In this document: positions 55,113 through 64,000 of the stretch, piece after piece
Layout: each line of letters begins with the position of its first letter
Numbering within the stretch: the first letter of the stretch is position 1
Assembly (NCBI GenBank): GCA_963801855.1
Contig: CAWDGK010000002.1
Span: forward strand, 496,001-560,000
DNA: 64,000 nucleotides
From: JACDAN01 sp963801855
GTDB lineage: Bacteria > Actinomycetota > Thermoleophilia > Gaiellales > Gaiellaceae
Direction: 5' to 3'
Position numbers and translations under genes: made by a program
Notes under the pieces: model-generated
What the model was told of the DNA's origin: nothing
The model's database searches: none
Seen by the model: the letters and a program-made list of their open reading frames with translations, nothing else

Positions 55113-56054
55113 CTAGAGGCTGATCGTGGGCAGGTCGAGCTCGCCGGCCTGCTCCATCGCAGCAAGCGCGACTGCGAGATCTTGAATCGCGAGGCCCGTC
55201 GAGTCGAACACCGTGATCTCGGTGTTCGACCGGCGGCCCTCGGCTGTTCCCGCGAGAACGTCGCCGAGCTCGGATACCGCGTCACGCGACACCACTCCGG
55301 CCTCGACGCCGTGGACGAGATCCCCGTTGTGGCTCGCCTGCTCCCAGTCGTCGCAGAAGACGCGAGCTCGTGCGAGCTCCTCGACGGCGATCTCCGACTT
55401 GCCCGGGCCGTCGGCTCCCATCAGGCTCACGTGCTGTCCGGCCTGGAGGCTCATCGGCCCGAAGACGACCTCGTGTCCCGGCGTGACCGTGACGACGACG
55501 TCCGCGGCCAGCGCCGCCTCGCGGCTCTCGGCGACCCGGGCACCGACCGCCGCAGCCGTCTCCTCGGCCCGCCCCGGATCGATGTCCCACACCATCACGT
55601 CGCGCCCGCGCGCGACGAACGTTTTCGCCGTCGCCCGCCCGTTCACGCCCGCGCCGATCACGGCAGCCGCGCCCGAGTTCCCCCGTCCGAGCACTTCCGC
55701 AGCTAGAACGGCGGCCGCGCCGGTCCGGAGCGCCGTCACTGCGCCCGCGTCGAGCACGGCCTCCGGCATCCCGTTCGAGGCGTTGGAGAGGAGCACGAGC
55801 CCGGTCACCGTCGGCAGCCCGACGGCGGGATTGCCCGGGAACGACGTCACCCACTTCAGCAGCGCATGCCCGCCACCCAATGCGGGCATGGCCCGAAAGT
55901 CCCCGGCTGGATACGCAGGCACGTAGACCTTCGGCGGCATCGACCACTCTCCGCGCGCGTAGGCGAGAAACGCCTCTCGCACGACCTCGACGGCGCGTTC
56001 GGGCGGGACGGCCGCCTCGACGGCCGCTGCCCCGAAGACCGGGATCGGAGTCAA
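55113..56054 (-). CDS. Ornithine cyclodeaminase/mu-crystallin family protein
   Basis: A 313-residue NAD(P)-binding protein: PPERAVEVVREAFLAYARGE, VPAYPAGDFRAMPALGG, LLKWVTSFPGNPAVGLP and Rossmann motif AAVIGAGVNGRATAKTFVAR with DIDPG, then ADVVVTVTPGHEVVFGP. The family includes ornithine cyclodeaminase, ketimine reductase and alanine dehydrogenase; Lys in LLKWV is the usual substrate ligand. TTG start overlaps the pntB stop as TTGA, so it is translated with the transhydrogenase. Exact reaction unknown. Confidence 0.88.
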   Translation of the reverse strand: MTPIPVFGAAAVEAAVPPERAVEVVREAFLAYARGEWSMPPKVYVPAYPAGDFRAMPALGGGHALLKWVTSFPGNPAVGLPTVTGLVLLSNASNGMPEAVLDAGAVTALRTGAAAVLAAEVLGRGNSGAAAVIGAGVNGRATAKTFVARGRDVMVWDIDPGRAEETAAAVGARVAESREAALAADVVVTVTPGHEVVFGPMSLQAGQHVSLMGADGPGKSEIAVEELARARVFCDDWEQASHNGDLVHGVEAGVVSRDAVSELGDVLAGTAEGRRSNTEITVFDSTGLAIQDLAVALAAMEQAGELDLPTISL

Positions 56055-57441
56055 ACGGCCTTCAACGAGGTGATGAGCTTCTCCAACGCGGCTTTTGCGT
56101 CGTCGAAGAGCATCACGGTCTTCGGGTCGTAGAAGAGCGGGTTGTCCACGCCTGCGAACCCGGGGGAGAGGCTGCGCTTGATCACGACGACGTTCTGCGC
56201 GCGGTCGACGTCCAGGATCGGCATGCCGTAGATCGGATTGCCGGGCTGGTTCCGCGCCGCAGGATTGACGACGTCGTTCGCGCCCACCACGACGACGACG
56301 TCGGTCTGCGGAAACTCCGGATTGATCTCGTCCATCTCGAAGAGCTCGTCGTACGGGACGTTCGCCTCGGCGAGCAGCACGTTCATGTGCCCCGGCATCC
56401 GGCCTGCGACCGGATGGATCGCGTAGCGGACGTCCACGCCCTTCTCCTCGAGGAGGCCGCCGAGGTTGCGGACGTCGTGCTGGGCCTGTGCGACGGCGAG
56501 CCCGTATCCGGGGACGAAGACGACCCGTCGCGCGTACGCGAGCATGTAGGCGATGTCGTCGGCGGTCGCCGTCCGAACATCGCCTCCGACCGCAGCGGCC
56601 GCAGGCCCGCCGCCCTCGGGCGCCGCTCCGAAGGCCCCGAAGAGCGTCTGGCGCAAGGGACGCCCCATCGCGCGCCCCATCAGCAGGGTCAGGAGCGTTC
56701 CGGAGGCGCCCACGAGCGTGCCGCCGATGATGAGCGCGGTGTTGTCGAGGACGAATCCGGTCGACGCGGCCGCGAGGCCGGTGAAGGCGTTCAGGAGCGA
56801 GATGACGACCGGCATGTCGGCACCGCCGATCGGGAGCACGAAGAAGAGCCCGAGCAGGAGTGACGCGGCCAGCAGGACGGCCAGCCAGATCCCGTCCTCG
56901 GTCACCGCCGTCAGCGCGATGGCGCCGACGCACGGTCACGCCCAGGAGCGCGTTCGTCGGCGTTGTGCGCCGGGAAGAGAATCGGCCGGCCGGGCACGAG
57001 CTCCTGCAGCTTCCCGAAGGCGACGAGGCTCCCCCAGAAGCTCACGGAGCCGACGACGGCCGAGAAGAGGATGCCGACGAGCTCCTCGCCCGGGAGGCTG
57101 CCGGCGGCCGGCGCCAGCCGGTGGAACTCCGCCACCGCGATCAGGGCCGCCGCTCCGCCGCCGACGCCGTTGAAGAGCGCGACCATCTGCGGGATCGCCG
57201 TCATCCGCACCATCCGTGCGGTGAAGATGCCGACCACCGTGCCGACCGCGATGCCGGCGAGGATCAGCCAGTACTCGTCGAGCTCCTCGATCGCGAAGGT
57301 GAAGCCGACCGCGATCGCCATCCCCGCGGCTGCGATCAGGTTCCCCGACCGCGCCGTGCGGGGGTGGGAGAGGCGCTTGATCCCGATGATCAGGCAGATC
57401 GCCGCGACGAGGTATGCGACCTCGATCCAGGTGCGGCTCAT
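56051..57441 (-). CDS. pntB: NAD(P) transhydrogenase subunit beta PntB, frame interrupted twice
   Basis: PntB carries most of the proton channel (domain II) and the NADP(H)-binding domain III. Membrane segments from VAYLVAAICLIIGIKRLSHP through SVSFWGSLVAFGKLQELVPG are in one frame; WLAVLLAASLLLGLFFVLPI, GGADMPVVISLLNAFTGLAA, domain III (VFVPGYGLAVAQAQHDVRNL, GANDVVNPAARNQPGNPIYG) are in another. Two net +1 shifts, near 56955 and 56932, restore LLGVTVVGAIALTAVTEDG-like sequence. Both sides are well conserved. ATG overlaps the pntAB stop. Confidence 0.88.
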
Positions 57442-57743
57442 TCCGGCGGCTTCTCCTCGTCCGGCCGGCGCTTGAACATCTCGAGCATCCGGTCGGTGAC
57501 CAGGAAGCCGCCGACGATGTTGATCGTCCCGAACACGACGGCGACGAACGCGAGCGCCTTCTCGAGCGTCGAGTCGGCAGTTCCGGCGATCACCATCGCC
57601 CCGATCAGGACGATTCCGTGAATCGCGTTCGTCCCCGACATCAGCGGCGTGTGCAGCATCGTGGGCACCTTCGAGATCAGCTCGATCCCGAGGAACACGG
57701 CCAGAGCGAAGATCGTCAACTCGATGACGAGCTGGGCGTTCAC
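57438..57743 (-). CDS. pntAB: NAD(P) transhydrogenase subunit alpha part 2
   Basis: A 101-residue membrane subunit with three to four helices: LVIELTIFALAVFLGIELIS, VPTMLHTPLMSGTNAIHGIV, and FVAVVFGTINIVGGFLVTDR, the N-terminal part of the proton channel in three-subunit transhydrogenases. GTG overlaps the pntAA stop as GTGA; TGA overlaps the pntB start. Confidence 0.94.
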   Translation of the reverse strand: MNAQLVIELTIFALAVFLGIELISKVPTMLHTPLMSGTNAIHGIVLIGAMVIAGTADSTLEKALAFVAVVFGTINIVGGFLVTDRMLEMFKRRPDEEKPPE

Positions 57744-58837
57744 GCCGGGACTTCAGCCTTCCGGGTGACGCACGAGCCCGCCGTGATCTCGTCGTCCCAG
57801 TCGAGGACGAGCTCTCCCTCCGGCGCCAGGTGCGTCAGCAGCGCGGAGACGTTTCGCGAGTACAGCTGGCTGGCGTGCACCGGGACCGTGCTGGGCAGAT
57901 TCGTGTACCCGACGAGTGTCACCCCTTCGCGGACGACCTCCGTGCCGGGCTCCGTGAGCTCGCAGTTGCCGCCGGCCTCCGCGGCGAGATCGACGATGAC
58001 CGAGCCTCCGCGCATCGCCTTCACCGCCGACGCCGGGATCAGCTTCGGCGCGGGCCGGCCGGGGATGAGCGCCGTCGTGACGACGACGTCGAACTCGGCC
58101 AGTCGTCGCTCGAGCTCCTCCTGCTGGCGCCGTTGCTCGTCTTGGCTCAGCTCTCCGGCATAGCCGCCCGAGGTCTCCTCGCCGACGACGCCGAGATCGA
58201 GGAACGCCGCGCCGAGGCTCTCGACCTGCTCCCTGACCACGGGACGCACGTCGAAGCCCGAGACCACTGCGCCGAGCCGCCGCGCGGTTGCGATCGCCTG
58301 GAGGCCTGCCACTCCGGCGCCGAGCACGAGCACCTTCGCCGGCGCGACCGTCCCTGCCGCCGTCATCAGCATCGGGAAGAACCTCGGCAGCCGGTCGGCT
58401 GCGAGGAGGACGGCCTTGTAGCCCGCGACTGTCGCCTGCGACGAGAGCGCATCCATCGGCTGCGCGCGGGTGATTCGCGGGATCGACTCGAGCGCGAACC
58501 CCGTCACCCCGCGCTGTACGAGGTGTTCGATGCCCTGTGGGTCGCTCAGGGGCTGAAGGAAGCCGATCAGCACCGATCCCTGGGGGAGGTGCCCGATCTC
58601 GTCCGGCGACGGCTTCTGGACCTTTACGACGGCCCCGGCCTCGCCCAGGATCTCGTCCCGGGCGGCCACCCGTGCCCCGGCCTCCTCGTATTCGGCATCG
58701 GAGAAGCTGGCTCCCTCACCGGCTCCGCGCTCGACGGCCACGTCGAACCCGCCGGCCGCGAGCTTCCGCACGAGCTCGGGCACGAGCGCCACGCGGCGCT
58801 CGCCCTCGGCGGTCTCTTTCGGGACGGCGACCCTCAC
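57740..58837 (-). CDS. pntAA: NAD(P) transhydrogenase subunit alpha part 1
   Basis: The soluble NAD(H)-binding domain I: MRVAVPKETAEGERRVALVP, the VLVLGAGVAGLQAIATARRL Rossmann motif, VSGFDVRPVVREQVESLG and TTALIPGRPAPKLI. With pntAB and pntB it couples the proton gradient to NADPH formation from NADH. GTG 58837 lies 9 bases after TAGGAT (minus strand, 58852-58847), candidate promoter shared with the divergent HD-GYP gene region. Confidence 0.96.
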   Translation of the reverse strand: MRVAVPKETAEGERRVALVPELVRKLAAGGFDVAVERGAGEGASFSDAEYEEAGARVAARDEILGEAGAVVKVQKPSPDEIGHLPQGSVLIGFLQPLSDPQGIEHLVQRGVTGFALESIPRITRAQPMDALSSQATVAGYKAVLLAADRLPRFFPMLMTAAGTVAPAKVLVLGAGVAGLQAIATARRLGAVVSGFDVRPVVREQVESLGAAFLDLGVVGEETSGGYAGELSQDEQRRQQEELERRLAEFDVVVTTALIPGRPAPKLIPASAVKAMRGGSVIVDLAAEAGGNCELTEPGTEVVREGVTLVGYTNLPSTVPVHASQLYSRNVSALLTHLAPEGELVLDWDDEITAGSCVTRKAEVPA

Positions 58838-58876
58838 GGCGGAGGAATCCTAAGCGCGCTCCGGAATGAACCACGC

Positions 58877-59446
58877 GTGGTGCTGACCGCGCTCACCCAT
58901 GCGATCGAGGCGAGAGACCCGTACACGCGGGGTCATTCAGCCCGCGTGAGCGTCGTCGCCGAGGTGATCGCCCGCCGCCTCGGATGGCGCAGCTCGCGGC
59001 TCGCTGCGCTTCAGCTGGGGGGCCAGTTGCACGACGTCGGCAAGCTGAACCTCGATGCCACCGTCCTCCACAAGCCCGGTCCGCTGGATGAGCGCGAGCG
59101 GCTCGAGGTGCGCCGTCACCCGCTCGCCGGTGCCCGATTGATCAGGCCCTTCGCCTCCCTTCGCCCGGCCCTGCCGTACGTCCTCTTCCACCACGAGCAC
59201 TGGGACGGGAACGGCTATCCCAGCGGCCGGTCGCGCGAGCAGATTCCCCCCGGTGCCCGGATCCTCGCGCTCGCCGACGCCTTCGACGCGATGACGTCGA
59301 ACCGGCCCTACCGGCAGGCGCTCCCACTCACGAGTGCTCTCGCCGAGGTGCGCGACTGCGCCGGCTCCCAGTTCGATCCCGCCGTCGTCCGCGCGTTCCT
59401 CGCCGCGTGGGCGGAGGGCGAGTTCAACGAGATCCGCGCGGCCTAG
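58877..59446 (+). CDS. HD-GYP domain protein
   Basis: A ~189-residue stand-alone HD-GYP domain: ALTHAIEARDPYTRGHSARV, metal pair QLHDVGKLNL, RHPLAGARLI, LFHHEHWDGNGYPSGRSREQ (GYP motif) and ILALADAFDAMTSNRPYR. HD-GYP enzymes hydrolyse cyclic di-GMP or related molecules; no sensor domain is attached. Two GTG codons (58877, 58880) are possible starts. Divergent from pntAA by 39 bases and sharing a CTAG stop with the convergent exoprotein gene. Confidence 0.9.
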   Translation: MVLTALTHAIEARDPYTRGHSARVSVVAEVIARRLGWRSSRLAALQLGGQLHDVGKLNLDATVLHKPGPLDERERLEVRRHPLAGARLIRPFASLRPALPYVLFHHEHWDGNGYPSGRSREQIPPGARILALADAFDAMTSNRPYRQALPLTSALAEVRDCAGSQFDPAVVRAFLAAWAEGEFNEIRAA

Positions 59447-62400
59447 CGACCTCGTCGCTTCGGTCGGCAGCGGCCGAGTTTGTCGCCGTGCCGGCGGTGC
59501 TTCCGCACGACGCTCTTCGCCACCTTGATGGTGCGGCCCCGGTGGCAGAGCGTGACCTTCGCCGGCTTCGGCTTTGGCTTGGCCGGCGGCGGCTGTGGCG
59601 CCGGAGGAGCGGGCGGAGGTGGCGGAGGCGCGGGTGGCGCCGGCGGCGGCGGCGGCGGTGGTGGCGGGACGGTGGCGGTGAGGCGGCGGCGGCGGTGGTG
59701 GCGGCGGGGCGGCGGGGGCGGTGCCGCGGAATCGTCGTTTCGGATCGTGCCCCACGCGGAGGCTCGGCCAGCCTGTGCGTTCGCGACCCCGGTGAAGAAG
59801 AAGCGGAACCGCTCGTCCTCTTCGACCTCCGTGTCGCCCAGGACGCCGACGACCACCTTGCGCGTCTGCGTCGCCGGCCCGTTCGGGTCGAACAACGTAT
59901 GAGAGTCATCCGCCAGCTGGACGAAATCATCCCCCTGCGCGGTGTCGACGGCTGTGAGGTGGTCGATCCGCGGCTGGAACTTCGTCGCCCCGGTGAGTGT
60001 CAGCGTGAACTCGATGCTCGTCGTTCCCGCGTTCCCCTCCGTGACCTCCGAGTCGGCGACGCTGACCGTGGGAATCGCCTCATCGTCGGCGATCGTCCCG
60101 GTGGCCTGCCCGTCGGAGATGGCGGTTCCCGCCGACCCGCCGCTCAGGGCGAGGGAGTAGGTCTCCGCGCCCTCGTAGACCGCATCCGCGTGGATGGGCA
60201 CCGTGATGGTTCCGGTCCAGTTCGCCGGCGGGGATTGTCAGCGTTCCGGAGACTCCGTCGAAGTCGCTGCCGGCCGTGGCGGTTCCGCTCGAGGTCGCGT
60301 AGTCGACCTGCACCGCGGGAGCTCCCGGCGGGGACGACGTCGACCATGAAGGTCATCGTCGTCTCGCCCTCGGTCACCGCTGCATCCGCGATCGAGAACG
60401 TCGGTGGTGGAGCGACGACCGGAGCCGTGTACATCCCGCGGCCGTGCGTCGCTGCCATCAGCTTGTTCGCCGAGACGTCGAGCTTCACGTCCATGACCAT
60501 GATCGGCGGCAGCCCGGTCGACGTGTTGTGCCAGTGCGCCCCGCCGTCGAACGACCAGAGCACGCCGACATCGGTGGCGGCGTAGAGCGTCTCCGTCGCC
60601 GTCCGCCAGTCGATCGCGATCGCGTTCACCGGAACGTTCGGAAGGTTCCCGGAAACGTTCGTCCACGTCGAGCCGAAGTCGGTCGTCTTGAACACGTGGC
60701 CCGTCCCGCCGTTCGGGTCGAACCCGCTGGCCGTCACATAAGCCGTTCCGGGCGTGCGGGCTTCGCCTCGACCTCCGTGAACGTGCGGTTCGGCAGGCCG
60801 CTCGACCGCGGCGTCCAGGTGGGCTCATCTGCGGTGGCATCGCGGCTGACCTGGAGTTGGCCGTCGTTGCTTCCCGCGTAGATGACATCGGGATCGGTCG
60901 TTGCGCCGAGCGCCGAGATCGCCGATCGATTGTCGCCTCCGAAGTGGGGACTGATCGCCTCCCAGTTTTCGGCTGCATCCGTGCTTTGCCAGACCCGGGT
61001 TGAGGCGAAGAAGAGCGTTGCCCGATCGCTGGGGCTCATCACCATCGGCGGGTGAAAGTTCCAGTAGTCGGCGGCGCTGCCGAGGCCCGCGCTCGCCGCT
61101 CCCACCTCCCAGTTGTTGCCCGCGTCGGTGCTCTTGAAGAGATATCCGTAGTAGACCGTCGCATAGATCACGTTCGGCTCTTCGGCGCTCCAAGCCATCG
61201 CTCCGCCGTCGCCGCCGAGCAACCGCTGCCAAGAGCCGTCCGGGTTCCGTCTGTTCGTCGCCTGATCCTGGGTGCCGCCGTAGATCGGCCCATCGGCGTC
61301 GGCCTGCCCTGCGATGCCCCACTCGAACTGCACGAGCGAGAGCGTCGCGTTCAGGTTCGTCCAGTCGGCCCCGTCGTTCGCGCTCCGCCAGACGCCTCCG
61401 TCCGTTCCGACCCAGAACCGGCCCGCCGAGTCGAACGCGAGCGCGTGGTAGTCGAGGTGGACGTCATAGCCGGTCGGGTCGCCGTCTACCCGGCTCCAGG
61501 TCACGCCGGCGTCGGTCGAGCGCCAGAGAGTGATTCCGGCGAGGTACACGGTGTCCGGGTCGGTGGGGTGGACGATGAGCTCCTGGTCGTAGTCGCACTG
61601 GCCGGGGGTGGTCAGCGGATCGTGAAGCGCGTCCTTGAAGCCGCCGGCGCACGGCGTGCCCTCGGTCTCCGAGTTCGGCAGAGCGCGGCTGGCCCAGGTT
61701 GCGCCGCCGTCGGAGGAGACGAAGATTCCGGTGAGATTGCCCCAGTTGTCAGAGCGCGTGCTCGTGGTCGCTGCGTAGACGCGGCTTCCGTTGGTGCGCG
61801 CCGTGGCGACCGTGCTGCGTCCGTTGTCGGTCGTCCTCAGGCCGCCGGCGAGGCGGCCCCAGGTCACCCCGTCGTCGGTCGACTTGAAAACCGGCCCGCC
61901 CGAACCTGCCGGGTCGTTGCCCCAGACCGTCGCGAACCACGCTGCTCCCGCGCCCGGCGCGATGTCGAAGGCGCCGACCTGGACGGTGCGGGTCGGGTTC
62001 GGCTCCGTCGCGGTGTCGTCCAGCGTGCGGCTCCACGTGGTGCCGCCGTCGATCGACCGGTAGACGCCGCCTACGCACGATCTTCTCCACTTTCCCGCGC
62101 GGATGGCTGCGGCGAGAATCGTCGTGCCGCGGATCCGAAGGTCCCCGATGGAGCAGGTGTCGAACGTCGCCCCACCGACCTTCGACCACGTCGCACCTCC
62201 GTTGGTCGTCTTGAAGATGCCGCCCCCGAAGTACGCGCGCTCGTGGAACTTCCCCTCACCGGTTCCTGCGTAGACCGTGGACGGAGAAACGGGGTCGACG
62301 GCGAGCGCGCCGATCGCCATACCGGCCTCCCCGGCACCGATTACACCGTCGAAGACCGGCGTCCAGGTGGTGCCGCCATCGACCGTTTTCCAGACGCCGC

Positions 62401-62821
62401 CCTGAGCGCCGCCGAGGTAGGCGGTCGTGCCGTCGCCGACCGGTGCGAGGGCGGGGACGCGGCCGGCGCCCGGTGACGTCCCGAACGACCCGCGCCAACT
62501 GCCCGTCAGCGGTGTCGGGCCGATCGACGCCCACGTCAGGTCCGGCACTTCGTCGCCGGTGTCTGCAGCGGCGAGAGACCTCAGCGTCCGCGCCTGTAGC
62601 GCCGCGCTCCGAAGCGCGTATGGCGGTGTCTCCTCCGCCGGGTACGCGCGTCGGGCATAGAACCATTCGGCTCGAGCTCGCGCCTCGTCCGGCGCCTCGT
62701 GAAAGGTCGGCGCGGAGACGGGTGCAGGCGCGTCGCGCTCGACGGCAAGCGCGACCGCGGCAACCGCGATCGCCGCCCCAAGGCCGGCCCAGCAGATTCT
62801 GTAGATCGTGCGCCGCCGCAA
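59443..62821 (-). CDS. Very large secreted BNR/sortilin-like propeller protein with Calx-beta and Pro-rich tail, frame interrupted three times
   Basis: After a signal/membrane helix (ICWAGLGAAIAVAAVALAVE), residues ~70-800 hold many BNR/VPS10-type repeats (GGVWKTVDGGTTWTPVFDG, IFKTTNGGATWSKVGG, VYRSIDGGTTWSRTL), i.e. a beta-propeller resembling sialidase or xyloglucanase folds but without visible catalytic residues. Two Calx-beta domains follow (VDYATSSGTATAGSDFDGVS, IPTVSVADSEVTEGNAGTTS), then a Pro-rich linker and a small basic end (KVTLCHRGRTIKVAKSVVRK). Net +1 shifts near 60760, 60317 and 60212 are needed, giving ~1125 residues. Probably an adhesin or cell-surface protein. Confidence 0.8.
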
Positions 62822-62880
62822 GCGCCCTTTTTCCCTCCAGACCCCGATGCCGGAGCCTAGCCCGGATCGAAGCTCGGGCC

Positions 62881-62900
62881 AATAGGCCGAAAGGCCTATT
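62881..62900. terminator. Perfect hairpin with GAAA loop between dehydrogenase and exoprotein genes
   Basis: AATAGGCC and GGCCTATT form an 8-base perfect stem around GAAA, 18 bases after the dehydrogenase stop on the minus strand and 60 bases before the exoprotein start. No T-run follows on the minus strand, so it may be an attenuating or RNA-stabilising hairpin rather than a strong terminator. Confidence 0.45.
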
Positions 62901-62917
62901 TCAAGCCACGGAGAGTC

Positions 62918-63988
62918 CTAGAGCGACGACCAGACGTCGAGCTTCTGCTTCGCCCGGCGGATGACCTCGTCCGTGAACTCGCTCGACCCGGCGTGGCCGC
63001 CGAGGTCCGCGGTCCGTGTTCCGTCGGCGACGGTCTCGAGGCACGCCTCCCGGATCGCCCGACCTGCCAGCTGCGCCGTCTCGCCGCCGTAGCCGAGCAG
63101 CGCTGCCGCGGCGAGGATCATCGCCATCGGGTTCGCCACATCCTTGCCCTCGAGCGACGGGGCGGTTCCGTGGGCAGCCTCGGCCATCACCACATCGGGC
63201 ACGTAGTCGTCGTCGAAGGCCACGAGCAGCGACTCGGCTCCCGCGATCGACCCGAACAGCGGTAGCACCAGGTCTGCGAGGACGTCGCCGTCCCGGTTCA
63301 GCGTCGGGATCACGAGCGGCGCGCCGCTCGACGTGATCAGGTAGGCGAAGGTGGCGTCGATCAACTGCGGGTCGTAGCCGATCTCCGGATGACGCTCGGC
63401 AGCTGCGTCCATCTCTTCCTTGAGCATCCCCTCGTAGACCGGGCTGACCGTGTACTTCGGCCCGCCGAAGACCTTGGCGCCCGTCTTCTCGGCGAGACGG
63501 AAGGCGAACTCGGCGACGGACCGGCAGATTTTCCGCTCGATTCGCTCGGTGCGGAAGGCCACTTCGTCCTCGCCTTCGCCCTCTCGCCACTCCTTTGCGC
63601 CGTATGCGTCGCCAACCGCCATCCGCACCACCGAGATCGGCGCGTGGACGCCGCCCAGCGGCACCACGCCGGGAATCCGCCGGCCGGTTCGAACGATGAC
63701 GCGGCCGCCGATCTCCTCCCGGAGGATCCGGTTCGGAGAGCCGACGTCGTCCTTGCCCTCCGGCGTGATCGTTGCCGCCTTCAGGCCCAGGCCATGCTTC
63801 TTCATCGCCGTCGCGGCCTCGTGGACGATGCCGTTCTCGGTCTCGCGTCGCTTCTCGAGCGAGAGGTCGAAGCGGGGCAGCTCGAGCTCGAACCCGATGA
63901 CATCCGGGGCCAGCACCCGAAGCGACTCCTCGAGCAGCTCCTGTCCGGTCTGGTCTCCCTCCAGCACCACGATCGTGTCGACGTCCAT
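62918..63988 (-). CDS. Isocitrate/isopropylmalate dehydrogenase family protein
   Basis: A complete 356-residue beta-decarboxylating dehydrogenase: DTIVVLEGDQTGQELLEESL, the ITPEGKDDVGSPNRILREEI region, KVFGGPKYTVSPVYEGMLKE, DATFAYLITSSGAPLVIPTL, and the nucleotide site MAEAAHGTAPSLEGKDVANP. EAAHGTAP with following residues is common to isocitrate and isopropylmalate enzymes; whether NAD or NADP and which substrate cannot be settled, though the SPNRILRE segment leans to isocitrate dehydrogenase. ATG lies 12 bases from the window edge. Confidence 0.88.
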   Translation of the reverse strand: MDVDTIVVLEGDQTGQELLEESLRVLAPDVIGFELELPRFDLSLEKRRETENGIVHEAATAMKKHGLGLKAATITPEGKDDVGSPNRILREEIGGRVIVRTGRRIPGVVPLGGVHAPISVVRMAVGDAYGAKEWREGEGEDEVAFRTERIERKICRSVAEFAFRLAEKTGAKVFGGPKYTVSPVYEGMLKEEMDAAAERHPEIGYDPQLIDATFAYLITSSGAPLVIPTLNRDGDVLADLVLPLFGSIAGAESLLVAFDDDYVPDVVMAEAAHGTAPSLEGKDVANPMAMILAAAALLGYGGETAQLAGRAIREACLETVADGTRTADLGGHAGSSEFTDEVIRRAKQKLDVWSSL

Positions 63989-64000
63989 CGGGGCCGGATC

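Noticed and set aside
53322..55706. One 794-residue DUF3494-transpeptidase fusion protein
   Set aside because: The second half has its own signal peptide, a TTGA overlap start and the first half has a natural end in the +1 frame; the last ~200 residues are antisense to the cyclodeaminase gene.
55113..56939. A 608-residue minus-strand protein ending in the cyclodeaminase
   Set aside because: The first ~295 residues are an Arg-rich out-of-frame reading of pntB; the true gene starts at TTG 56054.

Overview
The window is about 64 kb of GC-rich, gene-dense chromosomal DNA from an actinobacterium. Marker genes that are typically actinobacterial point there (DUF501 after a FtsB-like gene, a SepIVA-like DivIVA-family gene after coaD, a 7Fe-type ferredoxin, a BldC/MerR-type HTH fused to a receiver, a Rv2578c-like radical SAM protein). 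The mix of housekeeping operons with GerMN, DUF3494 and YkuD exoproteins looks most like the Thermoleophilia (Gaiellales/Solirubrobacterales). That placement is by eye. No rRNA, tRNA, CRISPR array, insertion sequence or prophage was seen.

Layout. 1-13 kb: 3' end of an ABC exporter, a GNAT acetyltransferase, mfd, a parvulin lipoprotein, mazG-eno-GerMN lipoprotein-pyk-ftsB-DUF501, then a HTH-receiver regulator and two small membrane proteins. 13-24 kb: a four-GAF SpoIIE phosphatase coupled to a membrane spermidine-synthase-like protein, a YkuD L,D-transpeptidase, a thioredoxin-CcmH-CcdA block, DUF309, a pseudo-receiver, ferredoxin, VOC and flavoprotein genes. 23.5-31.9 kb: a NarL/DegS-type two-component pair, radical SAM protein, an interrupted CNNM/CorC gene, recG, rsmD, coaD, SepIVA-like protein and a phosphodiesterase. 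32-38 kb: DUF177-rpmF-acpP-rnc, a membrane-anchored protein resembling a phage/T6SS spike tip, a short SMC, YjbR and ftsY. 38-41.6 kb (minus strand): a class III cyclase/AAA/TPR regulator followed by two dodecin-family genes. 41.7-50.3 kb: the ffh-rpsP-khpA-rimM-trmD-lepB-rplS-rnhB-yraN-DNA methylase-comM-dprA superoperon. 50-64 kb: amino-acid-oxidase-type flavoprotein, VOC, cupin, ANTAR regulator, a DUF3494 exoprotein with a second YkuD enzyme, the pntAA-pntAB-pntB-ornithine cyclodeaminase operon, an HD-GYP protein, a very large BNR/Calx-beta exoprotein and an isocitrate/isopropylmalate dehydrogenase.

Genes are tightly coupled: 4-base overlaps of the ATGA/GTGA/TTGA type are common, four convergent pairs share one CTAG as both stop codons, and many starts lie 6-9 bases after a TAnnnT hexamer, which suggests leaderless mRNAs.

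Two genome-wide oddities need care. First, about twenty places in otherwise well-conserved genes require a net +1 change of reading frame, always in the same direction; consensus insertion errors are the simplest explanation. Second, several clear genes (mazG, recG, rnc, trmD and probably others) have no ATG/GTG/TTG where their N-terminus must begin and sit directly after an upstream stop codon, so CTG or other near-cognate starts are likely.
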